From assembly GCA_001281695.1 (NCBI GenBank), contig LJIE01000001.1:1502586-1566585 (forward strand): a stretch of DNA of 64,000 nt, given 5' to 3'. The stretch comes from a bacterium 336/3 (lineage in GTDB: Bacteria > Bacteroidota > Bacteroidia > Cytophagales > Thermonemataceae). Shown here one piece after another: positions 1 through 9,150 of the stretch. A model generated the notes under the pieces. It was not told the origin of the DNA. It saw only the letters and a program-made list of their open reading frames with translations, and made no database searches. Each line of letters begins with the position of its first letter. The first letter of the stretch is position 1. Made by a program: the position numbers and the translations under genes.

Positions 1-128
1 TGCTATTTTTGCACAAAAATAACTAAAAACTCTTTATTTGAATGACAAGTTATGAGTTATAAATTGTTGTTGTTGTATAAAATGTTGATTTGTAGATAAT
101 TAAAAAAAAGAAATAAAAATATAAAAAA

Positions 129-896
129 ATGTTTATAGACACACATGCTCATTTGTATTTGAAAGAATTTAAAAATGACCTTTCAGATACAGTGAATCGT
201 AGTAAGGACGCAGGGTTAGAGAAAATTTATTTACCCAATATTGATGTAAAAAGCATAGATAGTATGCTTGAATTGGAATTAAAGCATCCAGAATGTATTG
301 CTACAATGGGTTTACACCCTTGTTCTGTGAAAAAAGGTTTTGAAAAAGAACTTTATATTATAGAAGATTGGCTCAAAAAACGAAAATTTGTGGCTATTGG
401 CGAAATGGGTACAGATTTGTATTGGGACAAAACACATTGGAAAGAGCAAGTAGAGGCTTTTAAAATACAAGCTTTGTGGGCTAAAGAATACGATTTACCC
501 CTGATTATTCATTGCAGAGATTCAATGGATGAAACAATCCAGCTTATTGAGGATTTGCAAATAGAAGGGCTCAGAGGAGTATTTCATTGCTTTGGGGGAA
601 CAGTAGAACAAGCTGAAAAAATAATTGCATTGGGATTTTATTTAGGGATTGGTGGGGTTGTAACTTTCAAAAAATCAGGTTTAGATACAGTATTGCCACA
701 AATAAACCTTGAACACTTGGTTTTAGAAACAGATAGCCCATATTTAGCACCCGTTCCACATAGAGGTGGACGAAATGAAAGTAGCTATATTCCTATCATT
801 GCCAAAACCATTGCTCAAATAAAAGGTGTGAGTGTGGAAGCTGTGGCACAAGCTACTACCAAAAATGCTAAGAAAATGTTTGGTGAAATTATATAA
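129..896 (+). CDS. TatD family metal-dependent hydrolase
   Basis: This 255-residue protein is a TatD-type TIM-barrel metallohydrolase. The family has 3'-5' exonuclease or DNase activity on damaged DNA/RNA in the cytoplasm. The metal site is visible: HAH near residues 6-8, the GEMGTD glutamate near 92, HCRDS near 129, HCFGG near 153, and the closing LETDSPYLAP with Asp near 202. Length is normal for the family. The ATG follows an A-rich leader without a classical Shine-Dalgarno sequence, as is usual in Bacteroidota. It stands alone, convergent with the TPR lipoprotein gene on the other strand. The exact substrate cannot be told from sequence. Confidence 0.95.
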   Translation: MFIDTHAHLYLKEFKNDLSDTVNRSKDAGLEKIYLPNIDVKSIDSMLELELKHPECIATMGLHPCSVKKGFEKELYIIEDWLKKRKFVAIGEMGTDLYWDKTHWKEQVEAFKIQALWAKEYDLPLIIHCRDSMDETIQLIEDLQIEGLRGVFHCFGGTVEQAEKIIALGFYLGIGGVVTFKKSGLDTVLPQINLEHLVLETDSPYLAPVPHRGGRNESSYIPIIAKTIAQIKGVSVEAVAQATTKNAKKMFGEII

Positions 897-920
897 AAGA
901 CTGTTTCATGCAATCTTTTA

Positions 921-1400
921 TCATTTACAGTTTTTGTCTATCATTTCTTGAACTTTTGAGTATTTGTACTCCAAAGCCTTTTTAAACTCTAAACAAGCTC
1001 CTGATTTATCATTCACAGATAATCGTATCAAACCTCTTTGGTAATAAGCTGGAGCATTTTTAGAGTCTAATAAAATAACTTTATTGAAATCGTTGATGGC
1101 TCCTGATGCATCATCCAATTTTATTTTTAAAATGCCTCTCAAATAATAAGCATCAATATTTTTACTATTTAATTTCAGCGTTTCATTGACGTCTGTAAGA
1201 GCTTTTAAATAATTTTGAGTGCTATCTAAAGCATGAGCTCTTTCAAGATATAAAGATGCATCTTGAGGGTTTTGGGAGATTTTTCTATCTAAAACACTGA
1301 TACGATTAGAAATAATTTCTTTATTATCTTTTTGTGCTACACAAGATTGTAAACAAAAATATATGAAACCTAATAAGTAGCTTTTTTTGCAAAAATTCAT
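921..1400 (-). CDS. TPR-repeat lipoprotein
   Basis: This is a 159-residue predicted lipoprotein. An N-terminal hydrophobic stretch ends in a lipobox-like LQSC (Cys near residue 20), so the mature protein should be lipid-anchored in the envelope. The rest is about three tetratricopeptide repeats, with the motif pattern of aromatic and small residues typical of TPRs (ASLYLERAHAL, IDAYYLRGILKI, APAYYQRGLIRL). TPR proteins act as protein-protein scaffolds; no partner is suggested here. The gene is convergent with the TatD gene and divergent from the propeller kinase, so it is probably a single transcription unit. The function is unknown. Confidence 0.8.
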   Translation of the reverse strand: MNFCKKSYLLGFIYFCLQSCVAQKDNKEIISNRISVLDRKISQNPQDASLYLERAHALDSTQNYLKALTDVNETLKLNSKNIDAYYLRGILKIKLDDASGAINDFNKVILLDSKNAPAYYQRGLIRLSVNDKSGACLEFKKALEYKYSKVQEMIDKNCK

Positions 1401-1459
1401 GTCTTTTTTTTGTAAAATTAGAAAAGAGAAACAGTTTTAACAAAAAAAAAGCATTTGTA

Positions 1460-1492
1460 TTGAAAATTTTTCGTAAAATCAATATATTTTTG
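1460..1492 (+). promoter_or_regulatory. Bacteroidota-type promoter for the propeller histidine kinase
   Basis: A TTG at 1460-1462, a 22-base spacer and TATTTTTG at 1485-1492 match the Bacteroidota consensus (TTTG, 17-23 bases, TAnnTTTG). Transcription would start near 1499, giving a leader of about 34 bases to the ATG at 1533. Assigned by pattern only. Confidence 0.5.
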
Positions 1493-1532
1493 CATCTTTA
1501 ATATAAAGTTATTGAAGTCTTTTAGACTGCCT

Positions 1533-4500
1533 ATGCACAAACTAAAATATACATATCTATATATAATTTTTTTCATCTCTTACTGTTTAGTTTCAAAAGC
1601 TCAACAATATCGGTTCAGTACCTATTCACTTGAAGAAGGATTGCCACAATCAGAAGTAATGGATATTTTAGAAGATAGAAGAGGAAGTATTTGGGTTGGG
1701 ACAAATGGAGGAGGAGTCGCTCGTTTCAATGGAATTTCCTTTAAATCATATAATGAACAAAATGGGTTAGCTAATAACAGAGTGAAAAAACTCTATGAAG
1801 ATAAACAAGGGAATTTGTGGTTTATTTCTGAAAGAGGAATTACTAAATATGATGGAAAAAATTTTAAAAAATATACAGAAACACAAGGATTTAGCAATGG
1901 AGTAGATTTTGAAGTAACAGAAGATTATGAAGGGAAATTGTGGTTTTTGATTAAAAAAGAAAAAGGGGCTAATAAAATTGTATATTATAACAATGACAGT
2001 TTTACTGATCTTACATTTCAAAATTTACAACTACAGAAAAATAACAATGTAAAATCAATTGCCATTCATCAAAATAAAGCACTTATTATACAAACAGATA
2101 ATGGCTTTTATGAATATAAAGACGAAAAATTGATAAGTTCACCTCTCAACGAATTATTGAAGGAAAAAGGGAAAACAGCCCGTTTATATGGCTCAAATCG
2201 TGATAAACTACCCCGAATATTAGTAGAAAATCCTGTTAATAAGACAGTTGATTTGTACTTGTATGTTAATGGAGGACTTACTTTAGATAGAAGTTTAGGA
2301 CAATTTACACTACTGGAGTTTTTGAGCTTATCGGAAGATAAAGCAAAAAATATATGGGTTTCAGTGGATAAGAAAGGTTTTTTTAAAATAGATACTAATG
2401 GAGATATAAAAAACTTCTCTACTTCTAATGGATTGCCTATCAATTCTTTAGAAGCTATTTTAGCAGATGATTCTGGTAATATTTGGTTAAGTGCTTATGG
2501 AAAAGGCTTGATACGTTACATTGGAGATCAGTTTACTCAGTATTATAATAATGAAGGGCTTACAAGTGGTTTAGTTTGGGCTTTTTATGAAGATAAAAGT
2601 GGAAAATATTGGGTGGGTGAAAGTGGTAGTAACCCATTTTGTGCTTTTGAAAAAAATAAATTTACTCATATTCCTGTTGAAAGGAATATTTATTTAAAAA
2701 GAGTACAAACCATTGCAGAAACACTGGAAAATGAATTGCTTGTGAGTACAGTAAGAGGCGTTTGGCAATATACAGGAGGTGTTTTAGTAAATGTATTTAA
2801 AAAATATGGATTGCCAGAAGATTTACATACTACTGATATTTGTGTAGCTCAAAGTGGAATATGGTTTGCATCATATCAAGACGGAGTGTACTATTACAAT
2901 TATCAAACTGGTGAAACCACATGGATTAACACAAAAAGCCATAACCTTGTAAGTGATTTAGTTAATGATATTTTTGAAGACTCTCATAAGAGAATTTGGA
3001 TTTGTACGAATTACGGAATTTCTATTTATGATGGAGGAAAAATAACAAATTACTCTAAAAAAAATGATTTACCCAGTGAATATACCATTAATGCTACTGA
3101 GGATAAAAATGGAAATGTTTGGATAGCTACTTTTGGAGGACTTCTACGATTTTCAAGAGAAACTCAAAAGTTTGACTTAATTACAGAAACCAATGGAATT
3201 TTATCAAATAATCTGTATGCAATTTTAGTTGATAAAAAGAATCAGGTTTGGTTAGGAACTCAAATAGGAATAAGTAGGCTAAATATTGATGCAAAAGGTA
3301 ATATTTTAAAAATAAGAAATTATGACAAACATAGTGGTTTTGCAGGCTTAGAAGCTAATGAAAAAGCTATTTATGAAGATAAAGCAGGTAATATTTGGTT
3401 TGGAACAGTAAGAGGGCTTATTAAATATAGTCCAGAGAAAGACAACCAAACAGATGAGATATTACAAGTAAATTTGACAGAACTACAATTGTTTTTACAA
3501 AAAACCAATTGGTTAGAAGCTGAATTAAATACTTTCCACAAAGGTTTCATTCAATGGTCTTTTCTACCCAAAGAATTAAAATTGCCATATAATAAAAATT
3601 ATCTTTCATTTCAGTTTGAACCAACCAATTATAAATATGCCGAATCATTTGAGTATCAATGGATATTAGAAGGTATAGAAAATAATTGGAGTAAAAAAAG
3701 CTCTAAAACAGAAGCTATTTATACAAATCTTCCACCTGGTACATATACATTTAAAGTGAGGGCATGCTTACCTAATGGAGCTTGTGGAGAGCAAATTACA
3801 GAATATACCTTTGTAATTCAACCTGCATTTTGGCAGACTTGGTGGTTTTATGTGCTTATTTTTCTTGTAGTAGGTTTAGTTGTAGTTGTTTTAGTCCGCC
3901 AAAGATTTGTTTCTGTAGAGAATCAGAAAAAAAATCTACAAATAAAGATTGCGGAAGCTAGTAAAGCACTCATATCTCAAAATGATGAACTTATTCATCA
4001 AAAAAAGGAAATTGAAGAACAAAAAATAAACTTACAGCAACTCAATGCTACCAAAGATAAATTTTTCTCTATTCTTGCACATGACATAAAAGGCCCCTTG
4101 AATTCTTTAACAGCATTTTTAAATATTATGACTGACCATCTTGATGAGATGAGTCAAGATGATATTCGTTTTATGAGTTCAAACCTCAATAAGTCTGTAA
4201 AAAACCTTTATAGCTTACTCGAAAATGTGCTTTCTTGGTCTCGTTCTCAAATGGGAGTATTAGAATATACTTATACTGAAGCGGATCTATACACATTGAT
4301 TGAAAATAACATTCAGTTACTTGCTGTTTCAGCTCAAAATAAAGGAATACACTTGAGTAATGAGGCTGTCAAGAACTTAAAAGTTTGGATAGATGTAAAC
4401 TCTATCAATACAGTTCTCAGAAATTTACTTTCTAATGCCATCAAATTTACATCTACAGATGGAACAGTTACAATTAAGACTATTCTTAAACAGAAAGAAG

Positions 4501-4772
4501 TAGAAATACAAGTGATAGACACTGGTATTGGGATGAACAAAGAAGTAATAAAAAAGATATTTCAAATAGACTCCAGATATACCACCAAAGGAACAGCCAG
4601 TGAAGTAGGAACAGGCTTGGGATTGGTTTTAGTAAAAGAGTTTGTAGAAAAAAATGGAGGCAACTTAGAAGTTGAAAGTGAAGAAGGAAAAGGATCTAAA
4701 TTTTTGTTTAGTCTTCCACTCTACGAAAAAACAGAAAAAAAATCAGTTCAAAATCTTGTCGAAAAGACTTAA
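1533..4772 (+). CDS. Two-component-propeller sensor histidine kinase
   Basis: This is a sensor kinase of about 1079 residues. A signal peptide is followed by roughly 700 residues of repeated two-component-propeller motifs (variants of GNIWVGT and GLPxNxV), which form periplasmic beta-propellers. Next come a Y_Y_Y-type Ig-like domain, a single membrane helix near residue 770, a coiled coil, HisKA (H-box FFSILAHDIKGPLNSL near 850) and HATPase_c (N-box NLLSNAIKF, DTGIGM, GTGLGL). There is no receiver or AraC domain at the C-terminus, unlike the classical hybrid kinases of Bacteroides. The ATG at 1533 is preferred to an in-frame TTG at 1512 because it places a normal signal peptide first. The next gene, also a kinase, starts 8 bases after the stop, so the two are probably co-transcribed. 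The ligand is unknown. Confidence 0.93.
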   Translation: MHKLKYTYLYIIFFISYCLVSKAQQYRFSTYSLEEGLPQSEVMDILEDRRGSIWVGTNGGGVARFNGISFKSYNEQNGLANNRVKKLYEDKQGNLWFISERGITKYDGKNFKKYTETQGFSNGVDFEVTEDYEGKLWFLIKKEKGANKIVYYNNDSFTDLTFQNLQLQKNNNVKSIAIHQNKALIIQTDNGFYEYKDEKLISSPLNELLKEKGKTARLYGSNRDKLPRILVENPVNKTVDLYLYVNGGLTLDRSLGQFTLLEFLSLSEDKAKNIWVSVDKKGFFKIDTNGDIKNFSTSNGLPINSLEAILADDSGNIWLSAYGKGLIRYIGDQFTQYYNNEGLTSGLVWAFYEDKSGKYWVGESGSNPFCAFEKNKFTHIPVERNIYLKRVQTIAETLENELLVSTVRGVWQYTGGVLVNVFKKYGLPEDLHTTDICVAQSGIWFASYQDGVYYYNYQTGETTWINTKSHNLVSDLVNDIFEDSHKRIWICTNYGISIYDGGKITNYSKKNDLPSEYTINATEDKNGNVWIATFGGLLRFSRETQKFDLITETNGILSNNLYAILVDKKNQVWLGTQIGISRLNIDAKGNILKIRNYDKHSGFAGLEANEKAIYEDKAGNIWFGTVRGLIKYSPEKDNQTDEILQVNLTELQLFLQKTNWLEAELNTFHKGFIQWSFLPKELKLPYNKNYLSFQFEPTNYKYAESFEYQWILEGIENNWSKKSSKTEAIYTNLPPGTYTFKVRACLPNGACGEQITEYTFVIQPAFWQTWWFYVLIFLVVGLVVVVLVRQRFVSVENQKKNLQIKIAEASKALISQNDELIHQKKEIEEQKINLQQLNATKDKFFSILAHDIKGPLNSLTAFLNIMTDHLDEMSQDDIRFMSSNLNKSVKNLYSLLENVLSWSRSQMGVLEYTYTEADLYTLIENNIQLLAVSAQNKGIHLSNEAVKNLKVWIDVNSINTVLRNLLSNAIKFTSTDGTVTIKTILKQKEVEIQVIDTGIGMNKEVIKKIFQIDSRYTTKGTASEVGTGLGLVLVKEFVEKNGGNLEVESEEGKGSKFLFSLPLYEKTEKKSVQNLVEKT

Positions 4773-4780
4773 AACATAAT

Positions 4781-6793
4781 ATGAGATATTATCTTTTTAT
4801 ATATTTTTGGTTCTTAAGTGTGTTTGTGTGGGCAAGCAACGATATTCTCGTGCTTAAAGAAGAAACATTGAATATAGCTATCAATGCCTCATTTAAAGTA
4901 GCAGAGGATGCAACAGGAAAGATGACTCTTCAAGATGCTTTGACAAGTGGAAATCAATTTAAATACCCTAAAGACAATCCACTATTTCACTTTGGGCTTA
5001 CAAAATCTACTTTTTGGGTTAAAGGGAAGATACAAAACAATAATGAAAATGATAAGTATATCTTATATGTTGATGATCCATCACTCACATTAGTAGAAAT
5101 ATATGTACTGAATACTCAAAATCAAGAGATTCTTTATTCTAAAAGTGGTACAAAAGTTTTAAATCAAGAACAGCTACTGAAAGGTAACACGATTGCTTTT
5201 CCTATTCATATTCCTAAAAATCAGGTAGTCCAAGTTTTTCTTCGGATCAGAACTAATAGTTTTATGACTGTTCCTATCAAAATAAAGGAAGTAGAAAGTT
5301 TTCAAGCAGAAGTATTTTCAACAAGTTTCTTTTTAGGTATATTCTATGGATTAATGTTTTTGATGGTAGTTTATAATTTACTGGGCTTTTTCGTTTCAAA
5401 AGAAGATTTACTTATCTATTTTACTTTGAGTGTTCTATTTTTTACAGCAGGTGTAGGCACTTATGATGGAATGCTCTCAGCGTATTTGCCTTGGGTTTAT
5501 GATAACTTAAATTATTCTCCTGAATCTTTTTTAATTAGTATAGGTATGGGGTTTTCTATACTTTTTACAAGGTCTTTTCTAAATGTTCCAAAAAACTCTC
5601 AACTCTCTGATATTCTAAAAGTATTATCAGGATTCTTTTTTGTTAATACACTAGTAAGTCTGTTTACGCCTATTTTTGGAATCTATGTTTTAATAGGTTT
5701 AGTACCTCTTTATATCATGATGGCCATTTGGGGTTTTGTGTGGGCGTATCAAAATAAGGTAGCTTTAGCAAAATATTTGATGGTTGCTAACGTATTTCTG
5801 ATTGTAGGGGCTTGTATCAACCTTCTAGCTATGTTTGGCTCACTTACATCTCCTTGGTGGAACAACTATGGCCTGCATGTAGGTTATATGTTATATATAC
5901 TCACCATTTCTTTTGGAATAGCAGGAAAGCTTAATAGAATGAGACTAGAAGTAGTACATAAAGAAAATCAAATTTTAAAAGAAAAAGCAAAAAAAGACGT
6001 AGAGAGAGAAAAAAATATAGAACTTGAGAAAATTGTAAAAGAAAGAACATTAGCTCTCACACAACAAAATGATGAACTTGTAAAACTTAATGCAGAATTA
6101 GATAGATTTGTATATAGTATTTCTCATGAATTAAGCTCACCACTCAAATCTCTCATTGGGCTTATCCAACTCATGAAACAAGATAAAGATCCTGATAGTT
6201 TGGCTATTTATTTGGAAATGCAGGAAAAAAGTATTCACAAACTGGATTTATACACAAGAGAACTTACAGATTTGCTTAGAAATGCTCGTATAGATATTCA
6301 AAAACAATCTATTCATTTCAGAGAATTGCTTAATGAAGTACTTAATCAAAGAAAATCGGATTTAGGATATGATAAAGTAAAGAAAATTATCAGTATCAAA
6401 CAGGATATATCTTTTGCTTCTGATAAGAATAGATTAGCTGTATTGCTGGGCAATTTGATTAGTAATGGTATTCAGTATTATAGACAAGGAATTCAGTCGC
6501 ATTTGAAGATACAGATAGAAGTTAATACGGAAAAAGCACTTATTACTGTGTCAGATAATGGGCAAGGAATAGGTAGAGAGCATCTGGAGAAAGTATTTAA
6601 TATGTTTTATCGAGCTAGTGAGAAAAGTCAGGGTTCAGGCTTAGGTTTGTATATCGTAAAAGAAACTATTACAAAACTCAATGGTAAAATAGATATGCAT
6701 TCTGAACTTAATATTGGCACTATCTTTAAAATAGAAATACCTAATTTGGCGGAACCTGAAAACGTTTCTGTAACAGCTACACAAACTGTATAG
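4781..6793 (+). CDS. 7TM-DISM sensor histidine kinase
   Basis: This is a 670-residue membrane kinase. A signal peptide (about 1-18) is followed by a DISMED2-like extracellular domain, a thought carbohydrate-binding fold (about 25-165). Then come seven membrane helices of the 7TMR-DISM type (about 178-385), a coiled coil, HisKA with H-box FVYSISHELSSPLKSL near residue 443, and HATPase_c with NLISNGIQYY, DNGQGIG and GSGLGL. No receiver domain is fused. It directly follows the propeller kinase with an 8-base gap, so the two likely share a transcript that ends at the hairpin near 6900. The partner response regulator is not encoded next to either kinase. The signal sensed is unknown. Confidence 0.93.
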   Translation: MRYYLFIYFWFLSVFVWASNDILVLKEETLNIAINASFKVAEDATGKMTLQDALTSGNQFKYPKDNPLFHFGLTKSTFWVKGKIQNNNENDKYILYVDDPSLTLVEIYVLNTQNQEILYSKSGTKVLNQEQLLKGNTIAFPIHIPKNQVVQVFLRIRTNSFMTVPIKIKEVESFQAEVFSTSFFLGIFYGLMFLMVVYNLLGFFVSKEDLLIYFTLSVLFFTAGVGTYDGMLSAYLPWVYDNLNYSPESFLISIGMGFSILFTRSFLNVPKNSQLSDILKVLSGFFFVNTLVSLFTPIFGIYVLIGLVPLYIMMAIWGFVWAYQNKVALAKYLMVANVFLIVGACINLLAMFGSLTSPWWNNYGLHVGYMLYILTISFGIAGKLNRMRLEVVHKENQILKEKAKKDVEREKNIELEKIVKERTLALTQQNDELVKLNAELDRFVYSISHELSSPLKSLIGLIQLMKQDKDPDSLAIYLEMQEKSIHKLDLYTRELTDLLRNARIDIQKQSIHFRELLNEVLNQRKSDLGYDKVKKIISIKQDISFASDKNRLAVLLGNLISNGIQYYRQGIQSHLKIQIEVNTEKALITVSDNGQGIGREHLEKVFNMFYRASEKSQGSGLGLYIVKETITKLNGKIDMHSELNIGTIFKIEIPNLAEPENVSVTATQTV

Positions 6794-6878
6794 TTTAAGA
6801 TTATACTATACATTACAAACTGTTTTTTAAATAATTTTTCATGTGTGTAATTGAAATATCTGTTATTAGTAAGTAAAT

Positions 6879-6918
6879 AAAAAGAGACACAGAGTATATA
6901 ATTTCTGTGTCTCTTTTT
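6879..6918. terminator. Bidirectional rho-independent terminator
   Basis: A perfect 15-base inverted repeat (6879-6893 and 6904-6918) has a GAGACACAGA core, A5 on one side and T5 on the other, and a 10-base AT loop. It lies between the kinase operon and the leftward DinB/Msr genes and can serve both strands. Confidence 0.9.
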
Positions 6919-6960
6919 GCATTTTAAAGTTCTATATAATTTGATTATTAATCCAAAGTC

Positions 6961-7461
6961 TTATTGTATACCTTGTTCTCTGTACTCAATTGTTGATTTT
7001 GCAACCCCAAAATTCTCATCTATATTAGTTTTTTCGAAATATAAAAAAGCAATTTTAATAATGGCTTGATGGTGAATACAATGTTCAATATTATACATTA
7101 ACTCTCTATGGTAGTTTGTTATCGTAATTATATCTTGGTTGTTGTAAAGTGTAGTAAGATATAATGTTTTATTATCTTTCTCTAAGTTTTGTATAACATT
7201 TGCAATGCATTCAATAGCAAAATCTACATTCTCTTGTATGTGAATATCACGTTTTCTTTTATCATAATTAATATTTTTAGATTCATAACCTACAAGGAGT
7301 TGTTGAAACAACTCAATAATGTGTCGAGTATGTTCTCCAATTGTAGCATTACTCAATAAACCAATTTTTTGGGTATATTCATCATAAGTTAATTGATTGA
7401 TAGAATCAATAAGTTGTATTAAAACAGTTCTAGCCTCAATATTTATAGATGATTGATTCAT
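6961..7461 (-). CDS. DinB-like (YfiT/DinB superfamily) protein
   Basis: This 166-residue all-helical protein resembles the DinB/YfiT superfamily. The spaced histidines expected for its metal site are visible in GEHTRHIIELF near residues 42-52 and in the IEHCIHHQAIIK helix, and the C-terminus has a typical VAKSTIEYRE ending. Members include bacillithiol- or mycothiol-dependent transferases and many proteins of unknown function. The start codon overlaps the stop of the MsrB/MsrA gene by four bases (ATGA), which argues for translational coupling. That pairing suggests, but does not prove, a role in thiol or oxidative-stress chemistry. Confidence 0.75.
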   Translation of the reverse strand: MNQSSINIEARTVLIQLIDSINQLTYDEYTQKIGLLSNATIGEHTRHIIELFQQLLVGYESKNINYDKRKRDIHIQENVDFAIECIANVIQNLEKDNKTLYLTTLYNNQDIITITNYHRELMYNIEHCIHHQAIIKIAFLYFEKTNIDENFGVAKSTIEYREQGIQ

Positions 7462-8510
7462 TTTGTTTTTAGTTTATTAGAGAAAATTTTGTGTAGTTTA
7501 TCCATTTTGGGTTTTATGACGGCTTTGCAATAGGGTTGTTCTTGATTTAACTTGTAATATTCCTGATGATAGTTTTCAGCTTTATAAAATTTATTGAATG
7601 CTGACACTTCTGTAACTATAGGATTATCAAAAGCTTTGTTGGTATTTAATGTAGTAATAACATTTTGAGCAAGTTTTTTTTGCTTGTCATTATGATAAAA
7701 AATAGCAGAACGATATTGTGTGCCCACATCTGCTCCTTGTCTGTTCAATGTTGTAGGATCATGTAATGAAAAGAAAACTTCTAGTAATTCTTCCAAACTA
7801 ATAATATTGGAGTCATAAGTAACTTGAACTACTTCAACATGACCAGTATCACCATTAGATATTTCTTTGTAAGTAGGGTTTATTGTTTTGCCTCCACTAT
7901 AACCAGATTCGACACTTTTTACACCTTTTAATTCTTCAAAAATGGCTTCAATACACCAAAAACATCCTCCTCCAAGAGTAATGGTTTCTATACTTTCAGT
8001 TTTAACGATCTCTTTTTTTGGTTCAAAAGATAATGAGCCTGAATTTACACAATAACGTTTACCTGTTTCAGTAGGGCCATCATCAAAGATATGCCCTAAA
8101 TGACCACCACATTTAGCACAGGTAATTTCTGTTCTTTTCATTCCATGACTGTTATCTTCAGTTTGAATAATTTTTCCACCTGCTATTTCCTTGTCAAAAC
8201 TCGGCCAACCACAATGAGAATCAAATTTCATATCATCAGAAAAAAGGGCTTCCCCACAACCAGCACATTTATATGTACCTTTTTCTTTTGTAAAAACAAA
8301 TTCTCCTGTAAATGCTCTTTCGGTACCTTTTTCACGAAGTATGTAATACTGCTCAGGTGTTAATTTGGCTTTCCATTCTTGTTCTGTTAATTTCATCTTT
8401 GAAATAGGGGGTTTATCTAAAGAATTATCTTTTTGTTTTGTCTTGTTTTGAGCACAACTTGTAAAACTCACAAGCATTAAGCACCACAAGTAAATGATAT
8501 TAGTTTTCAT
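7458..8510 (-). CDS. MsrB-MsrA fusion methionine sulfoxide reductase lipoprotein
   Basis: This 350-residue envelope enzyme repairs methionine sulfoxide. A signal with lipobox TSC (Cys near 19) predicts lipid anchoring. The MsrB domain (about 38-165) shows two zinc CxxC pairs (near 82/85 and 131/134), CGWPSF, and the catalytic Cys near 154 in GKRYCVNSGSLSF. The MsrA domain (about 175-340) starts with GGGCFWC, whose first Cys near 183 is catalytic, and has GHVEVVQV and NYHQEYY. Thus both the R and S epimers can be reduced, in the order MsrB then MsrA. The stop overlaps the DinB-like gene downstream. It follows the YHS gene and is probably part of the same leftward stress group. Confidence 0.95.
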   Translation of the reverse strand: MKTNIIYLWCLMLVSFTSCAQNKTKQKDNSLDKPPISKMKLTEQEWKAKLTPEQYYILREKGTERAFTGEFVFTKEKGTYKCAGCGEALFSDDMKFDSHCGWPSFDKEIAGGKIIQTEDNSHGMKRTEITCAKCGGHLGHIFDDGPTETGKRYCVNSGSLSFEPKKEIVKTESIETITLGGGCFWCIEAIFEELKGVKSVESGYSGGKTINPTYKEISNGDTGHVEVVQVTYDSNIISLEELLEVFFSLHDPTTLNRQGADVGTQYRSAIFYHNDKQKKLAQNVITTLNTNKAFDNPIVTEVSAFNKFYKAENYHQEYYKLNQEQPYCKAVIKPKMDKLHKIFSNKLKTK

Positions 8511-8612
8511 GACTTGAATGTTTGAATGAATAAAATAAACTCGGTTTATGCATAGTACAAAGTATAATGATTGTTATAAGTCTTAAAACTCAAGAAACAA
8601 TACTCTTGTTTT

Positions 8613-9074
8613 TTATTTAATATTTTTTAACCAATTTTTATCTGCATTTCCTTTTAGATTTTTTTCATCTTTATTCCAGCTTTTCAAAGTATTGTTGAAA
8701 TAAGCATTATAAAAAAGATATAGTTTGCCATCTAAAATTTTAAAAGTTTCAGGGTCTACTTCCACCTTTTCCCCAGAATCTCCCATTGCAAAAGCACACC
8801 AACCTCCATATTGAGGCTCATACTTTATTGGATTGGTTAAAAATTGTTTCTTATTATTTTCAGAGGAAAAGTAGTAAATAACACCTTCGTAAGTTACTGA
8901 AAAATTCGCTTTGCCCTTAATAGCTTTATTAGAGGTAAAATAAGCAATAAGATCATAGCCTTGTATAGCAAGTCCTTTTTCTAAGTTAAAATGCTTTTTC
9001 CTCTCTGTTATTGTATTTTGAGCGAAAAGTTGTGAGGAAATGTTCAATAAAAGAACTAAAATGAAATATCTCAT
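8613..9074 (-). CDS. YHS domain-containing exported protein
   Basis: This 153-residue protein has a clear signal peptide (ends near LFAQN) and a YHS-type domain. The pattern GLAIQGYDLIAYF, a YYFSSENNKKQF stretch and YEPQYGGWCAFAM is the usual Bacteroidota YHS version, found in metal- or heme-related envelope proteins. The classical Tyr-His-Ser triplet is not obvious; the family is recognised by its overall pattern. It lies between the MsrB/MsrA gene and the Crp/Fnr gene on the same strand, with its own promoter at 9101-9128. A role in redox or metal handling is inferred from that context only. Confidence 0.8.
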   Translation of the reverse strand: MRYFILVLLLNISSQLFAQNTITERKKHFNLEKGLAIQGYDLIAYFTSNKAIKGKANFSVTYEGVIYYFSSENNKKQFLTNPIKYEPQYGGWCAFAMGDSGEKVEVDPETFKILDGKLYLFYNAYFNNTLKSWNKDEKNLKGNADKNWLKNIK

Positions 9075-9100
9075 ATTTTTTTGATTTAAATATTATGAGA

Positions 9101-9128
9101 CAAAAATAAATAAGCTTGAGAAAACAAA
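9101..9128 (-). promoter_or_regulatory. Promoter of the YHS gene
   Basis: On the minus strand TTTG (9128-9125), a 16-base spacer and TATTTTTG (9108-9101) resemble the Bacteroidota consensus, with the spacer one base short. The start codon at 9074 leaves a short leader. The -33 element sits inside the palindrome at 9125-9150. Confidence 0.5.
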
Positions 9129-9150
9129 ATGTAAACTATTTTACATTTTG
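9125..9150. promoter_or_regulatory. Palindrome at the Crp/Fnr gene end and YHS promoter
   Basis: A perfect 11-base inverted repeat, CAAAATGTAAA at 9125-9135 and TTTACATTTTG at 9140-9150, is separated by CTAT. It spans the stop codon of the Crp/Fnr-type gene and touches the -33 element of the downstream YHS promoter. Its TGTAAA-N4-TTTACA core has the geometry of Crp/Fnr-family operators. It could also be a weak terminator hairpin. Binding is inferred. Confidence 0.45.

Noticed and set aside
1-128. TATTTTTG near the left edge as a promoter for the TatD gene
   Set aside because: It lies over 110 bases from the start codon, and the upstream -33 region is outside the window, so it cannot be judged.
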